Assembly: GCF_001650695.1 (NCBI RefSeq)
Contig: NZ_LWQS01000031.1
Coordinates: 50,638 to 114,637 of the forward strand
Source of the DNA: Chloroflexus islandicus
GTDB lineage: Bacteria; Chloroflexota; Chloroflexia; Chloroflexales; Chloroflexaceae
Length of the DNA stretch: 64,000 nt
Reading direction: 5' to 3'
The position numbers and the translations under genes are program-made. The notes under the pieces are model-generated. The model made no database searches. It was not told the origin of the DNA and saw nothing but the letters and a program-made list of their open reading frames with translations. Positions within the stretch are counted from its first letter, which is position 1; each line of letters begins with the position of its first letter. Shown here piece by piece: positions 1-10,090 of the stretch.

Positions 1-3000
1 TTGGCAGGTGATGGTGGTGCGCGCCAGCGCGCCGCTGCCCTGTTGGGCGACTGTCACTGTCACCTGCGGCGCGCGCAGATCGACCATGCCCCGCCAGACG
101 ATCACCCCCGCCGGATCAACGGTGCGATTGCCGAGCGCATCAGTGGCGCGCATGGCGAGCGCATACATCCCGTCGAGCGTGTTCGGGACGGGCAGACTCC
201 ACGTGCTTGCGACAGCGCCGGGTGTGGCGAGCGTGACGTTCTGCCACGTGATATCCGCCGCTGCGCGCAGATGCGCGACTTCATCGGCAGCGAGCGCGTA
301 GCCGTACAGATAGACCTCATCGAGCTGGCCAGTGAAGCCACCTAGCCGCGCTTCGGCGGCGGGCAGCGTGCCGGCGGCGCAGGGGGCGCTGGCCACGGCC
401 ACGCCATCACCGTAGACGGCTAATGTGGCGCCGTCGTAGGCTAACGCGAGGTGCCGCCAACCCGCGCCGGCCAGCGTAAACGCGAGCGAACAGGCGCCGC
501 TGTTGCCGCGCAGTTGGGCGCTGCTCGTGGTGAGTTCGACATACCCGGCTTGGCCGGCTTGGCCGCGCTCGAACACCCTGCCCGTGCCGTTGATCCACGC
601 CGCGACGCTGAAGCTGTTGCGATCACCGAGCCGGTCAGCGATGGTGAGCGTTTGCGCGCCGCTGAGCGTGATTCCTTGCCCCACCCGGCCACTGGCGATC
701 ACCTGCGGGCAATTCGCGCCGCTACACGTCGCGATCAGCGCCGCATCCACCGCGTTGGCGAACGCTTCGCTGCCTGCCGGTTCATCAAACGGCAGCCGCA
801 CCGCCGCGCCGGCCAGCGCATCGGCCTGCTCAAGCGGCACCCACGCCGCTGCCAGCGTCTGCACTCCACTCGCCACCGTGCCGGTATCGGTCACGAGACC
901 GGTCAGGGTCAGCGCAGCGGTGACCCGCTCGCCGGGATCGGTTGCCAGCCCAATGGCCGGCGGCGTCGCGTCAAGCCTCAGCAAGGTAGGCCGCTCGACG
1001 GTGCGGACATTGCCGGCTAGATCGATGGCGCGCAATGTGACCGTATACACGCCGGTTGGTGGCGTCACCCGGCCATCGATCCCGCCGCCAGTGGTGAGAC
1101 GGTAGTTGTGCTGCCACGTCCCCCCGGTTGCTGTCACCTCTTGGGCAAGACTCGTCACCGCATCGGTGCTGGCCGGCAATAGCTCAAGCGTGAGTTGTGA
1201 ACTGCCGCTGGCCGTGTCGTTCAGCGTGCCGGTGAAGGGGAAGACCCAGCCGCCACGGGCATCGAGCAGCGGGCGGACGATGGCGGACGGCACATCGGGA
1301 GCCAGCGCCAGCGCCGGCGGGGTGCGATCGACCCGGAACGTGACCGGTGCGCTCGGTGCGCCTTGGTTGCCAGCGGCATCGCGGGCGCGCACGCGCAGGG
1401 TATGCGCGCCTTCCGGCAGGCTACCTACATCGATCGTGGCGGCCCACGTCGCTCCCGGCGACACCGCTTGCCACGCGCCACTGTTCAAGCTGATTTCAAC
1501 CTGCTCGATCGGATTGGTATCGGTAATCACCCCACTCACGACCAGACCGCTATTCACGTTGGCTGCCGGCACATAACTGCCATTGACCAGCGAAAGGATG
1601 CTGGCCACCGGCGGCGTGTTGTCAACCACCAACCGTAACGGTACCGGCAACGTCCCGCTATCGATCAAGCCCGACTCTTCACCCACAAGCTGGGCCTGCA
1701 CCGTCCCGATCTGAGTGCCGCCGCCGCTCAACCCCGCTGGCGCCACAACGCACGGCTGGCTGCTGGCGCACGCCAGCGCCGCGCTGACGCCAGCAGGCGC
1801 GTCAACCAGCCACGCAAAGCGTTGCGGACTGCCCAACAGCCGGTTCTGGCCATCAACCGCTTGATAGAGCAGATGGGCGCGATTGGCGATCCGCGCGCCG
1901 GCGGCGACCACAAAGTGATCGGCGGCAGCAGCCACGGTTGGGCTCGTCAAACTCGCATCGCCATCCGAGAGCAGCGGCGCCTCATCGAGCGCAGCCGTCC
2001 CGGCCAGCAGGCGGCCCATCACTGAGCCGTTGCGCAGATAGACTAGCAAGGCCCTCCCGAAGGCCGTACTGTAGGCCAGCGCCGGTTTGGTCTCATCGCC
2101 GGGTGTGGCGGTGATTTGCTCCGGCGCAGTCGCGCCGCCATCGTCGAACCGCACCAGCCAAATATCGCGTTGCGACGCCGCTCCGCGTTCGTAAGCAATC
2201 AGATAGTTCGTACCGGCGGCAACGGCTGCCACTGCGCTGCCAGCCTGCGCATTGGTATCGAGCGCCAGCACCGAACCGGCGACCGTGCCATTCGCGGCAA
2301 CGCGCTGGGCGCGCACCACCCCGCTGTCGAGCCACGCCACCACAAAGCCGTTGCCGTTGCTCGCCACTGCCGGCGCTGTCCCGTTACCGAGCGTCACCGG
2401 CGACGCGACCGTCGCGCCGGCCACGCGCGCCATCCGGATCGCGCCGCCACTCTGCCATGCCACCAAACAGGCGCCGCTCTGGCACGCCACCGCCGGTTGC
2501 GTCCCGCTAGCCACGTTCAGCGGGGCCGGCAGGCTATTGGGTTGGGCAGCAAAAAACTGCACTTGCCCGCCGCTAGCTGTCACCAGCGCGTAGGGCGCGG
2601 CGGCGCCGGGAGCAGCCGCTACCGCGAGCGCGCTCACATCGGCCCCGGCCCGCTCGGCAAAGGCCGGTTGCACCCAGCGCGCCGTCGGGTTGCCGCCCAA
2701 ACTGTACTGCGCGATCGCGTCGAGCACGAACGGCCCTTCGGGTGTGCCAGCCGGGATGGTCAGATTGGTGACAAAGCTCTGTTCTTGCCCCGGCAGCAAC
2801 TCGAACGACTGGGCCGGGAAGCTGGTCAGCGGCGTATTCAACCAGACCGCGCCGCGCAGCGGGCGGCCATCGGGCGGCAGATAGCGCAAAGTGACGGTGT
2901 AGACTAGCGACTGGCCGGGTCGCACAATAAGATTGTCATCGTTCACAACGGGGAAGACGCCAAGCGGCGCTTGCGGCGCGACCAGCGTCGCCGGCGTACT

Positions 3001-6000
3001 CGCCAGTTCCGTCGCCGCCAGCGCCGTCAGATTCGGTTGGGCGCTGACCTCAGCCGCCGGCAGCGCGCGGGTGAACAGGCGGGCATGGGCCATCACCCCC
3101 ACAAACCGTTGCGGGATATACTGGCGATCGCCTAGCCGCAGCTCGTTCTGCGACCAATCGACATCGCCAATCGCGCCGGCCCCATGGTAGGTATGCACTG
3201 CCGTACCGTTGAGATAGGTCGTCACCACGCCACGGTTATACGTCACCGTCACGTGCGTCCACTGATTGAGCGGCGCCACTGCACCGGTGTTCATCCAAGT
3301 CCAGCCGGGATTGGCGTTGGCAAAGGCCCACTGGATGGTGCCATCAGGGAAGCGCGCTACCTCATACTCGCCTTCGCGGTTGATCAAGATGCCGTTGGTG
3401 GTAGCGGTAGGATAGATCCAAACCGCAAAGGTCATCTCATCCGCCATGCGGAATCGCTCATCACTGATGACCAAAAACTGATTGCCATCGAAGCTCGTGC
3501 CGGTGCGTCCGGCCACCGTCACCCCAGCGGCGGGACAGGCTCCCGCTGGGCAGCCGAACGCCATCCCGCCAAACGAGTCGGCAAAGGTCGTCGCGAGCGG
3601 CCACGCGCCAAGGCGCGAACGCGCCGCCACCGACCCGCTCTGATTGAGCCACGCGGCATCAGAAATGCCATCACCACGCGAATCAGCCGCCAGCGGACTA
3701 GTGCGGATCAGCAAGAGCCGCCCGCTCACCGTCACCAACTGGCCGTTCACCTCTTGGGCATCGCTCAGCCCGTCGCCATCGGTGTCAGCACGGGTCGGAT
3801 CAGTGCCCCAGCGCGCCTCAACCAGATCGCTCAAGCCATCGCCATCAGTATCGGCCAGCCACGGATTAAAACGCATCCCTTCGTTAGCGCGCTGGAGCTC
3901 AAAGGCATCGCTCAAACCATCGCCGTCGGCATCCCACGTGCTCTCGTTGGGATCGACTTCGCGGCGGAGGCCATCAAAGTCAGCGTCGGGCAGCGGTGGG
4001 AAGGCGATGCTGCCGCCCCAATCCATGCGCACAAACTCATCGAGTGTCGCCGGGAAGACATCGAAGACCACGCTATCGGCCAAGCGCGAGTTATAGCGTT
4101 GCACATCATCATACGCGCCGCACCAGAGGATAATGCACCGCTTGTAGGGCAGATTAAAGGCCGTGTTCATCCACAGCGCCGTCGAGCGGTTGATCCCCGC
4201 CGGGAAGGAGAAATCGACCGAGCGCGGATATGCGTCTTGGATCGGCGGCCAACTGGGCCAGACTTCGAGATTCTGCTCGTGCGTAGCCACGGACGCCGCG
4301 CCAGAGACGCGCTGGCGGGCTTGCCAGTCATTCCACGGGTTGCCAAACCAGCGATTGCCGATCCGGTTCGGATTCCACGCCAGATTCGGGTAAATCGTCG
4401 CACTAAAGCGGAGCGGGTTCCACGCGGTCATGCCTGCCGCCGGATTGACCAGTCCCAAGCTCGTGCCGCCTACCGTCGGTCGTACCGTCAAATAGCGCGA
4501 CTCGTCAACGATAAAGCGCGCGATCTGCTGGAACAGCCACGATGAGAATGAGGTTGCGCGGCCTAAAATCAGCGAGAGTATCACCGACAGCACCGCGTCA
4601 AGAATGGTAATGACGGCTACGATGATAAAGCCGACTTTGGGGATAAAGGTTAGCGCCGTCAAGAACACGATCCACGCCACCTGCAAGACGGTCGCGATGA
4701 TCAGTTGGGCCAGCGCCACGCCTGACAACTGGTTTGAGATCGCTTCGTAGATCGCCAAGCCAATCGTCGCCACAACCAGCACCCCACCCACAAAGATCGT
4801 GAGCGCCGCCGAAGCCGCCGTGATCTTCTGCAAGCCGAATTTCGCGATCAAGGCCAGATCGATGCCGTTTTTGACAATCGTCGCCACCGATGAGGTGACG
4901 TGGGCAACCAATTCCATGCCGCCGGCCAACAGCCAGCGGTTCAGTTCGGGCGAAAACTGGCCGAGGTGGGCCGTCGCCGCTAAGATCAAGCCAGCTACCA
5001 GCGCGCTAGCGATCGCGCCGTAGATGGCATCGCCAGCCTTCGCCTTAAAGCTAGTCATGAACCGGCTCGAAACCGCCCAAGCCGCGGCTGCGCCGCGCAC
5101 CGCGCTAATCCCCAGCCCCTTCACCACGCCGCCGATCATCTTCAGCACGGAATTGGTATCCGACCCTTGCGCCGGCCCCAGCGCCGCAAGCGCGTGCTTG
5201 AGCGCACCGGCCCCTTGGGCAGCCAAAGCGGTATTGATCTGCGCCAGCGAGGCATCAGGAGCGGCAAACCCAACCATCGGACGCTGTTCGCCATTGGCCG
5301 CCAACGCCATCACGCCTTGGATGAGCACAGCCAGATAATTGCGCAACAGCACAAGCTGGCCTTCGCGCGTCTCTTCATCGGCGCTGGTTTGCCCGCGATG
5401 GCGATCGATAAAGCGTTGCACCATCTGCTCTGGCGACAAGGTGCGCCAATCGCCACCCGAAAACTCATAGCCGGTCATGCTCAGGAAATTGGCGGTCTGC
5501 ACCAACACCGCGTTCTGGCCGCTGGTCGCCAAATTCATGGTCAAGACGGTATCCGACCACGTGGCATTGCTGCCCAAGCTGTCAAAATTGAGCGCGCGGA
5601 AGGTCTCGCTGCGCAGGTGGAGGATCAACGGCTGGGCAGAGGCCGGGATCTGCGCCAGCAGATTGCGGTTGAGCGTAGCCGCGTCACGGGCCATGCTGAG
5701 CGTATCGCTGCGGGTATACGCACTGGCGAGGAAGATATTCGGCAAATCCCAACGTTCTTGGGCCGGCACGCTGCCATTGCTCAAACGGTGGAAACGGTTC
5801 GCAATCGTTGCCGGCGAGAGATCGGCCCGCGCGCGCATAAAGCTCTGGTTCAGACCGTTCGTCAGGGCCAAGAGCGCGTCATCGCGGGCCACCGCGTCTC
5901 CCTGCGCCTGCGGATCGGCCACCACCAACGCGCCGGCCACGCCGTGGTCTTCGCGCACTTGCATGCCGGTCATCAACCATGGCTCATTATCGTACACGTG

Positions 6001-8154
6001 GATCAGGCCGGGTTGATCGAAGCCATCAACGTCATTCTTCATCTGCACGGCCCACACCAAGCGCACGCGGTGGGCATTGCCCCACGCCGGCGCCCCCCGA
6101 TAGAGCATCCGGCCCGCAAAAGCCACCCGTTCGCCGGTCTGGCCATCGGTGACAAGGCTGAGCGGCACATACGCGACAATCGTGTTGGCGTCAGACTGGC
6201 GCAAAGTAATGCCTTGCGCGCTCAGCAGCGGCGACGAGAGGTTGCCGTTGCCGTTGTCGGTATACGGCGGCAGCGTCGCGAACGAATTGGCCGGGATCGA
6301 AATTTCCAGCAACGGCAGCAGTTGGATATCATCGGTCGTGCCGTTGCGATCCTGTACTTGCCCGGCGCTGTCGTTAGGCCAATCAAACCGGCTCTGCGCA
6401 TACCACAAATGGCGCGCGTTTTGCGGACGCACCTGAATATCAACTGCCACCAACTGGTTGGCCGTCAGATTATCGAAGCGCAGCCAGAGCGCCCGATCGC
6501 CGCGAAAGGCGCCGCGATCCGCCGAGTGGGTCAACGGCGAGAGATCGATCCGGTCGGGCACGCCATCGTTATCGTCATCGTAGTCAAACGCATCGGGAAT
6601 GCCATCGCCATCGCTATCGCGCACCACCAGCAAATTACCGCTCCGGCCCACCTCAAGACTATCGAGCACGCCATCGCGGTTGGTATCTTGCGCTAACGGG
6701 TCGAGCCGCCAATCGCGGGAGGCATAGGAGAATCCAACCGCCTCGGCAAAATCGCTCAACCCATCGCCGTCGGTATCGGGGTCGAACGGGTTCGTGCCGA
6801 GAAACTGCTCTTGGAAGTCAGTCAAGCCATCGCCATCGCTATCGCGGCCATCATCAACCAACGCCGCTGGCGCGCTAGTGAACGCCGTCGCCGCCTGCGC
6901 GGTAAGCGCCGTCAGCCGCGCCGGGCCATCGCCAGCCACCTGCGGATTGGATCCCAGCAACGCCTCTTGCGCATCGCTGAGGCCATCGCCATCGCTATCG
7001 ACCGTCGCGTGGCCGCGCGCCGCGCTCAACCACACATCGGACAGCACCCGCGCCGCCGCCACCGCAGGCGGCAACGAGGCTTCAGCCGCTTGGGAGCGGT
7101 CTAGCTCTGCTTGGGGTTGGCGGCGATAAGCCGTTTGCGCAGCCAGCTCGGTCTGGGCCGCATCAACCCGCTGCGCCGTCAGCAGCGGGCCGCCCACCAG
7201 CGCTACGATCAGCGCCGCCGCCAAACCGCTCGCCAACCGGCGCGAACCGCGCCAGCGGATCAGGAGAAACATAGCGCCCAACCCCGCCAAGAGCGCGCCT
7301 ACCACCGGCAAGGCCGCATCGCTTGCCCCGCGCAACGCCCCCAACCACTGCTGCCAGAACAACGGCATCCCCGGCGGCAACGGGCCAAACTCGGCAAAAT
7401 CCATGGTCACCTGCGCGCGGCTAGCCGGCTGATCGCCACTAGCCGGCAAGGTTATATGCAACACTTGGCGCACCGGCAAGCCATCAGCAGCCAGCCACAA
7501 CTCACCGCTGCCCCGCAGCCGGTGATACTCATCCGCCGGACGCAACTCAACCCCCGGCGGCAACCGGTTCGCCTGCCGCAACGCCGCCTGCTGGCGTTCG
7601 CGCAGATAGCGCTCGAGCGCCATCGCATCGATCTGGAAGGCATAACGCGTCACCGTGCGCCCAGCTATCTGCTCCTCACCCAACGGCTGCACATCGCGCA
7701 CCGCATTCAAATACCCCAACACATCACCGCCGGGCGCAAACAGATCGCCAAGACCGCTGTACTCCTCCCAAGCCCCCTCACCTTGGCGCACCCACGTCTG
7801 CCCGGCGACAATACGCAGCATCACGCTGCCCTCACCGGTCTGCACATTCCCACCCTGCGTCCACAACCGCAGCTCAGTCGTCTCAGCCGGCAGATCGGCC
7901 TTGCCTTGCAGATAGATTTCGTGCCGGTCGGGAGGCTGGCCGGCATTCACCGGCGAAGCAACCGGGTCAGCAACAATCGTCGCCGTAGCATCAAACCGGT
8001 AACTGCCGGCGCTCAACGCGCGCTGCCACGCGGCCCGGATCGGATCCGGGTTCGCCGCCGGATACAAGCGCACAACCATCAACAGCAGAAACAGAGCAAT
8101 CAGCGCAATCGATACAACAGACGCAGAGAGCGCAAAACGGCGCGGCTGGCGCAT
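1..8154 (-). CDS. Giant exported multidomain protein (LamG, thrombospondin-3-like Ca repeats), 3' end missing
   Basis: One uninterrupted minus-strand frame from ATG at 8154 (GGAGG ten bases upstream) to the window edge: at least 2718 codons, stop not seen. Residues 1-34 form a hydrophobic signal/anchor. Residues ~35-255 resemble a LolA/LppX-like lipoprotein fold (inference). Two hydrophobic helices lie at ~268-315. Aspartate-rich repeats of the DSDGDGLTD type occur at ~375-540 and again at ~1395-1490, typical of thrombospondin-3/calcium-binding repeats. A strongly hydrophobic multi-helix block lies at ~1038-1195 (plus positions 5040-4570). A LamG/jellyroll domain is seen at ~1500-1700 and a second at ~2480-2620. 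Between them are repeated 'AVAS.G.GFVVAW' blades suggesting a propeller and several Ig-like modules (e.g. VSGVITDTNPIEQVEISLN). Likely a surface adhesion or matrix protein; the function itself is not recognised. It stands alone, followed upstream by a repeat region. Confidence 0.85.
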   Translation of the reverse strand, partial: MRQPRRFALSASVVSIALIALFLLLMVVRLYPAANPDPIRAAWQRALSAGSYRFDATATIVADPVASPVNAGQPPDRHEIYLQGKADLPAETTELRLWTQGGNVQTGEGSVMLRIVAGQTWVRQGEGAWEEYSGLGDLFAPGGDVLGYLNAVRDVQPLGEEQIAGRTVTRYAFQIDAMALERYLRERQQAALRQANRLPPGVELRPADEYHRLRGSGELWLAADGLPVRQVLHITLPASGDQPASRAQVTMDFAEFGPLPPGMPLFWQQWLGALRGASDAALPVVGALLAGLGAMFLLIRWRGSRRLASGLAAALIVALVGGPLLTAQRVDAAQTELAAQTAYRRQPQAELDRSQAAEASLPPAVAAARVLSDVWLSAARGHATVDSDGDGLSDAQEALLGSNPQVAGDGPARLTALTAQAATAFTSAPAALVDDGRDSDGDGLTDFQEQFLGTNPFDPDTDGDGLSDFAEAVGFSYASRDWRLDPLAQDTNRDGVLDSLEVGRSGNLLVVRDSDGDGIPDAFDYDDDNDGVPDRIDLSPLTHSADRGAFRGDRALWLRFDNLTANQLVAVDIQVRPQNARHLWYAQSRFDWPNDSAGQVQDRNGTTDDIQLLPLLEISIPANSFATLPPYTDNGNGNLSSPLLSAQGITLRQSDANTIVAYVPLSLVTDGQTGERVAFAGRMLYRGAPAWGNAHRVRLVWAVQMKNDVDGFDQPGLIHVYDNEPWLMTGMQVREDHGVAGALVVADPQAQGDAVARDDALLALTNGLNQSFMRARADLSPATIANRFHRLSNGSVPAQERWDLPNIFLASAYTRSDTLSMARDAATLNRNLLAQIPASAQPLILHLRSETFRALNFDSLGSNATWSDTVLTMNLATSGQNAVLVQTANFLSMTGYEFSGGDWRTLSPEQMVQRFIDRHRGQTSADEETREGQLVLLRNYLAVLIQGVMALAANGEQRPMVGFAAPDASLAQINTALAAQGAGALKHALAALGPAQGSDTNSVLKMIGGVVKGLGISAVRGAAAAWAVSSRFMTSFKAKAGDAIYGAIASALVAGLILAATAHLGQFSPELNRWLLAGGMELVAHVTSSVATIVKNGIDLALIAKFGLQKITAASAALTIFVGGVLVVATIGLAIYEAISNQLSGVALAQLIIATVLQVAWIVFLTALTFIPKVGFIIVAVITILDAVLSVILSLILGRATSFSSWLFQQIARFIVDESRYLTVRPTVGGTSLGLVNPAAGMTAWNPLRFSATIYPNLAWNPNRIGNRWFGNPWNDWQARQRVSGAASVATHEQNLEVWPSWPPIQDAYPRSVDFSFPAGINRSTALWMNTAFNLPYKRCIILWCGAYDDVQRYNSRLADSVVFDVFPATLDEFVRMDWGGSIAFPPLPDADFDGLRREVDPNESTWDADGDGLSDAFELQRANEGMRFNPWLADTDGDGLSDLVEARWGTDPTRADTDGDGLSDAQEVNGQLVTVSGRLLLIRTSPLAADSRGDGISDAAWLNQSGSVAARSRLGAWPLATTFADSFGGMAFGCPAGACPAAGVTVAGRTGTSFDGNQFLVISDERFRMADEMTFAVWIYPTATTNGILINREGEYEVARFPDGTIQWAFANANPGWTWMNTGAVAPLNQWTHVTVTYNRGVVTTYLNGTAVHTYHGAGAIGDVDWSQNELRLGDRQYIPQRFVGVMAHARLFTRALPAAEVSAQPNLTALAATELASTPATLVAPQAPLGVFPVVNDDNLIVRPGQSLVYTVTLRYLPPDGRPLRGAVWLNTPLTSFPAQSFELLPGQEQSFVTNLTIPAGTPEGPFVLDAIAQYSLGGNPTARWVQPAFAERAGADVSALAVAAAPGAAAPYALVTASGGQVQFFAAQPNSLPAPLNVASGTQPAVACQSGACLVAWQSGGAIRMARVAGATVASPVTLGNGTAPAVASNGNGFVVAWLDSGVVRAQRVAANGTVAGSVLALDTNAQAGSAVAAVAAGTNYLIAYERGAASQRDIWLVRFDDGGATAPEQITATPGDETKPALAYSTAFGRALLVYLRNGSVMGRLLAGTAALDEAPLLSDGDASLTSPTVAAAADHFVVAAGARIANRAHLLYQAVDGQNRLLGSPQRFAWLVDAPAGVSAALACASSQPCVVAPAGLSGGGTQIGTVQAQLVGEESGLIDSGTLPVPLRLVVDNTPPVASILSLVNGSYVPAANVNSGLVVSGVITDTNPIEQVEISLNSGAWQAVSPGATWAATIDVGSLPEGAHTLRVRARDAAGNQGAPSAPVTFRVDRTPPALALAPDVPSAIVRPLLDARGGWVFPFTGTLNDTASGSSQLTLELLPASTDAVTSLAQEVTATGGTWQHNYRLTTGGGIDGRVTPPTGVYTVTLRAIDLAGNVRTVERPTLLRLDATPPAIGLATDPGERVTAALTLTGLVTDTGTVASGVQTLAAAWVPLEQADALAGAAVRLPFDEPAGSEAFANAVDAALIATCSGANCPQVIASGRVGQGITLSGAQTLTIADRLGDRNSFSVAAWINGTGRVFERGQAGQAGYVELTTSSAQLRGNSGACSLAFTLAGAGWRHLALAYDGATLAVYGDGVAVASAPCAAGTLPAAEARLGGFTGQLDEVYLYGYALAADEVAHLRAAADITWQNVTLATPGAVASTWSLPVPNTLDGMYALAMRATDALGNRTVDPAGVIVWRGMVDLRAPQVTVTVAQQGSGALARTTITCQ

Positions 8155-8473
8155 AGCGAAGCCTCCAAAACATCGAGTGACGGCTAAACAGAGCGACGAA
8201 AAAGTGACGAGCTAGCAAAACAATGTTTTGGCCATACCGAGAGCAGGTGCGCGCCGGTAGAGGAGCCAGAGACGTACCGGTTCGTTATCCGGTGGCCGCA
8301 CCTTGCAGAGGCGCAGACTATCTGCACACAGCGCGCAGAGGACACGATCGAGGGTACATTTCGGTATGCGCTAGCGGCAGCGCCAGATCGAATTGGGGCA
8401 AACGGTGTCCTTTTACGAATGGTTAAGATTCCTTGTGCGCCAGTGTACAAGTTTGGCGTAACAAAAACATTAC

Positions 8474-8495
8474 AAGCGCCGGCGGGCCGGCGCTT
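8474..8495. terminator. Strong GC hairpin
   Basis: Perfect inverted repeat AAGCGCCGG-CGGG-CCGGCGCTT. No long T tract follows on either strand, so it may be a weak terminator or another structured element. It lies between two minus-strand genes and could end transcription that enters from 8838-11220. Confidence 0.4.
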
Positions 8496-8534
8496 CTTAC
8501 GATGAAGTGCGGCAGCCAAACTGCCGTACCCTCC

Positions 8535-8656
8535 TGTCATTGCGAGGGCGCGGAGCGCCCGAAGCAATCTCCCCCTTCAGCGGAACGAATGCCTGAGCAC
8601 ACCTCTCCCGTGCTCGGAGGAGATTGCTTCGCCGCCTCCGGCGGCTCGCCATGACA
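8535..8656. repeat. TCATTGCGAG composite palindromic repeat
   Basis: Begins TGTCATTGCGAG and ends CTCGCCATGACA, with inner GAAGCAATCTCC and GGAGATTGCTTCG halves, so the whole element can fold on itself. Further full or half copies lie near 17126-17165, 28920-29038, 29059-29183, 29576-29700 and in the 46888-47625 array. No ORF is inside, consistent with a non-autonomous (MITE/REP-like) element. Confidence 0.75.
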
Positions 8657-8775
8657 ACCGGGGAGCGCGGGCCGCTGGCCCGTCGATCAACACACTGGGG
8701 GGAATAGCCACAAAAAGACACAAAACACACGAAACTTTGGCAGCTCTTCCTCCATTGCTTTCCGCCCACTACCCT

Positions 8776-8812
8776 CTATGGAGTGCGGCAGTTTGACTGC
8801 CGCACTCCATAG
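8776..8812. repeat. Perfect palindrome, GAGTGCGGCAGT family (reference copy)
   Basis: Two 17-base arms (CTATGGAGTGCGGCAGT and its complement) separated by TTG. Other copies: 8504-8528 (degenerate), 14055-14088, 16705-16737, 47115-47146, 47409-47440 and 49878-49911. All copies lie between genes. The arms contain ATG and can create spurious ORF starts. Confidence 0.85.
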
Positions 8813-8837
8813 TTCTGCCCAAGCTATGCAAAACCCT

Positions 8838-10043
8838 TTACACCACCCCTTGATACGCCTTGATCACCTGCGCCACCAACCGCTCGGGCGCAAACCGTTC
8901 GCGCACCGCCCGCCTCCCGCCAGCGATGAGGCGTTCTCGCAAGGCTTGATCGTCGAGCACGCACAGTATCGCGCCGGCCAGCGCCTTATCATCGTTGTAC
9001 GGGATGAGCAAGCCGTCTTCGCCATCACGGATCAGTTCGTTAATTACCGGGATGTTAGTGCTGATGACCGGCACCCCTGCGGCCATCCCTTCCAACACTG
9101 GCAAGCCAAACCCTTCGTAGCGCGAGGGGAACGGCAAGACGGCACTGGCCCGCAAAAGAGCCAATTTCTGCTCTTCGCTCAGCGTGCCGAGAAAATGGAT
9201 ATTGGCCGCCACACCAAGCTCGCCGGCTAGCCGTTGCAGTTCGGCCCGTTGGGCCGGGTTGTGGGTGACAAAGACGAAACTGGCCTGCGGGTAGCGGGCA
9301 ATGATCGCCGGCATCGCCGCTACCAGTACATCGTAGCCTTTGCGCGGCGTAAGCTGGCCAATGTAGGGAATGATCGGCGGGGTGAAGGTGGCAGCCAATG
9401 GCGGCGCAGGCCCCTCCATAAACGCCATATCGAGCCAGAGCGGCACAACCGTCATAGGTTGGGTAAAGCCGAGTTCGCGCAAGACCTGCGCTTCGTGCTG
9501 CGAGCAGGGGATGAACGCCGCCACATCGCGCAACGGGCGATGAATCGCGTAGTTGCGCCAATGATCGCGCCACCGCCAGTCGCGCAGGCCGCGTTTGAGC
9601 AGTTGCGGTACGGTGTAGATGAGCCGTTCGGGGTGGATCGCCGATTCGTAGGGCCGTTCCCGGTCGGCCACCAGCCAACGATCATGGTATGGTCCGAGCC
9701 ACGTCCACACGACCGGCACCCCGCTCCGGCGCAGCCAGCGCACCGCTTGCAAGGCCAGTACATTGCGCGGGTGAATGACATGGGCCACATCAGGCAACGG
9801 CATCGCTGCCAACGCCGCGATCGTCTCGCGCCCCGGCCAGAGCTGCGGCGTCACCCGCCGCACCTTGATACCGTCAATCTCTTCAGCCCGCTCTGTCAAG
9901 CCAAGGTGCGGTTGATCGGGTTGCCAATAGGTCAGCGCCATCACCTCATGGCCAGCCGCTACCAACGCTTGGCCCAGCGTTCGTTCGGGCCAATTGCGGA
10001 ACGCGCGGCTCACGCCACCCAAACCGATAATCAGAACGCGCAT
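8838..10043 (-). CDS. Glycosyltransferase family 4 (GT-B fold)
   Basis: A 401-residue protein from ATG at 10043; an in-frame TTG four codons upstream is the alternative start. The N-terminus MRVLIIGLGG is a Rossmann-type opening followed by GHEVMALTYW, as in the acceptor domain of GT4 enzymes. The donor domain starts near residue 205 (YIGQLTPRKG) and contains the E-x7-E signature in YEGFGLPVLEGMAAGVPVIS, near residue 310. It should transfer a sugar from a nucleotide-sugar donor on the cytoplasmic face of the membrane. It sits next to a second GT4 gene and GT-C membrane proteins, which points to cell-surface glycan or glycolipid assembly. Donor and acceptor cannot be deduced. Confidence 0.88.
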   Translation of the reverse strand: MRVLIIGLGGVSRAFRNWPERTLGQALVAAGHEVMALTYWQPDQPHLGLTERAEEIDGIKVRRVTPQLWPGRETIAALAAMPLPDVAHVIHPRNVLALQAVRWLRRSGVPVVWTWLGPYHDRWLVADRERPYESAIHPERLIYTVPQLLKRGLRDWRWRDHWRNYAIHRPLRDVAAFIPCSQHEAQVLRELGFTQPMTVVPLWLDMAFMEGPAPPLAATFTPPIIPYIGQLTPRKGYDVLVAAMPAIIARYPQASFVFVTHNPAQRAELQRLAGELGVAANIHFLGTLSEEQKLALLRASAVLPFPSRYEGFGLPVLEGMAAGVPVISTNIPVINELIRDGEDGLLIPYNDDKALAGAILCVLDDQALRERLIAGGRRAVRERFAPERLVAQVIKAYQGVV

Positions 10044-10068
10044 GATGTTTTCCAAACGTCATTCGGCA

Positions 10069-10090
10069 GGGGCGCACAGCCGTGCGCCCC
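10069..10090. repeat. Short palindrome, GGGGCGCAC core
   Basis: GGGGCGCAC-AGCC-GTGCGCCCC followed by TAC. It belongs to the family of hairpins with GTAGGGG-like ends. Its right end abuts the stop codon of the downstream-reading minus-strand gene (CTA at 10090-10092), so the repeat is placed exactly at the gene's 3' end and may act as its terminator hairpin. Confidence 0.6.

Larger units (their letters stand above)
8155..8837. other. Gene-free gap with repeats upstream of the giant gene
   Basis: About 680 bases without a convincing gene. The half nearest 8154 should hold the promoter and leader of the giant gene, but no clear -35/-10 pair was found. The other half holds a strong hairpin (8474-8495), a degenerate copy of the GAGTGCGGCAGT palindrome (8504-8528), a TCATTGCGAG composite repeat (8535-8656) and a perfect 17-bp-arm palindrome (8776-8812). 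Confidence 0.7.

Noticed and set aside
451..8187. Long plus-strand open frames (e.g. 3184-4545, 5167-6696, 7111-8187)
   Set aside because: They lie opposite the giant minus-strand gene, whose translation has recognisable domains; the plus-strand products are Arg/Ala/His-rich with no motifs.
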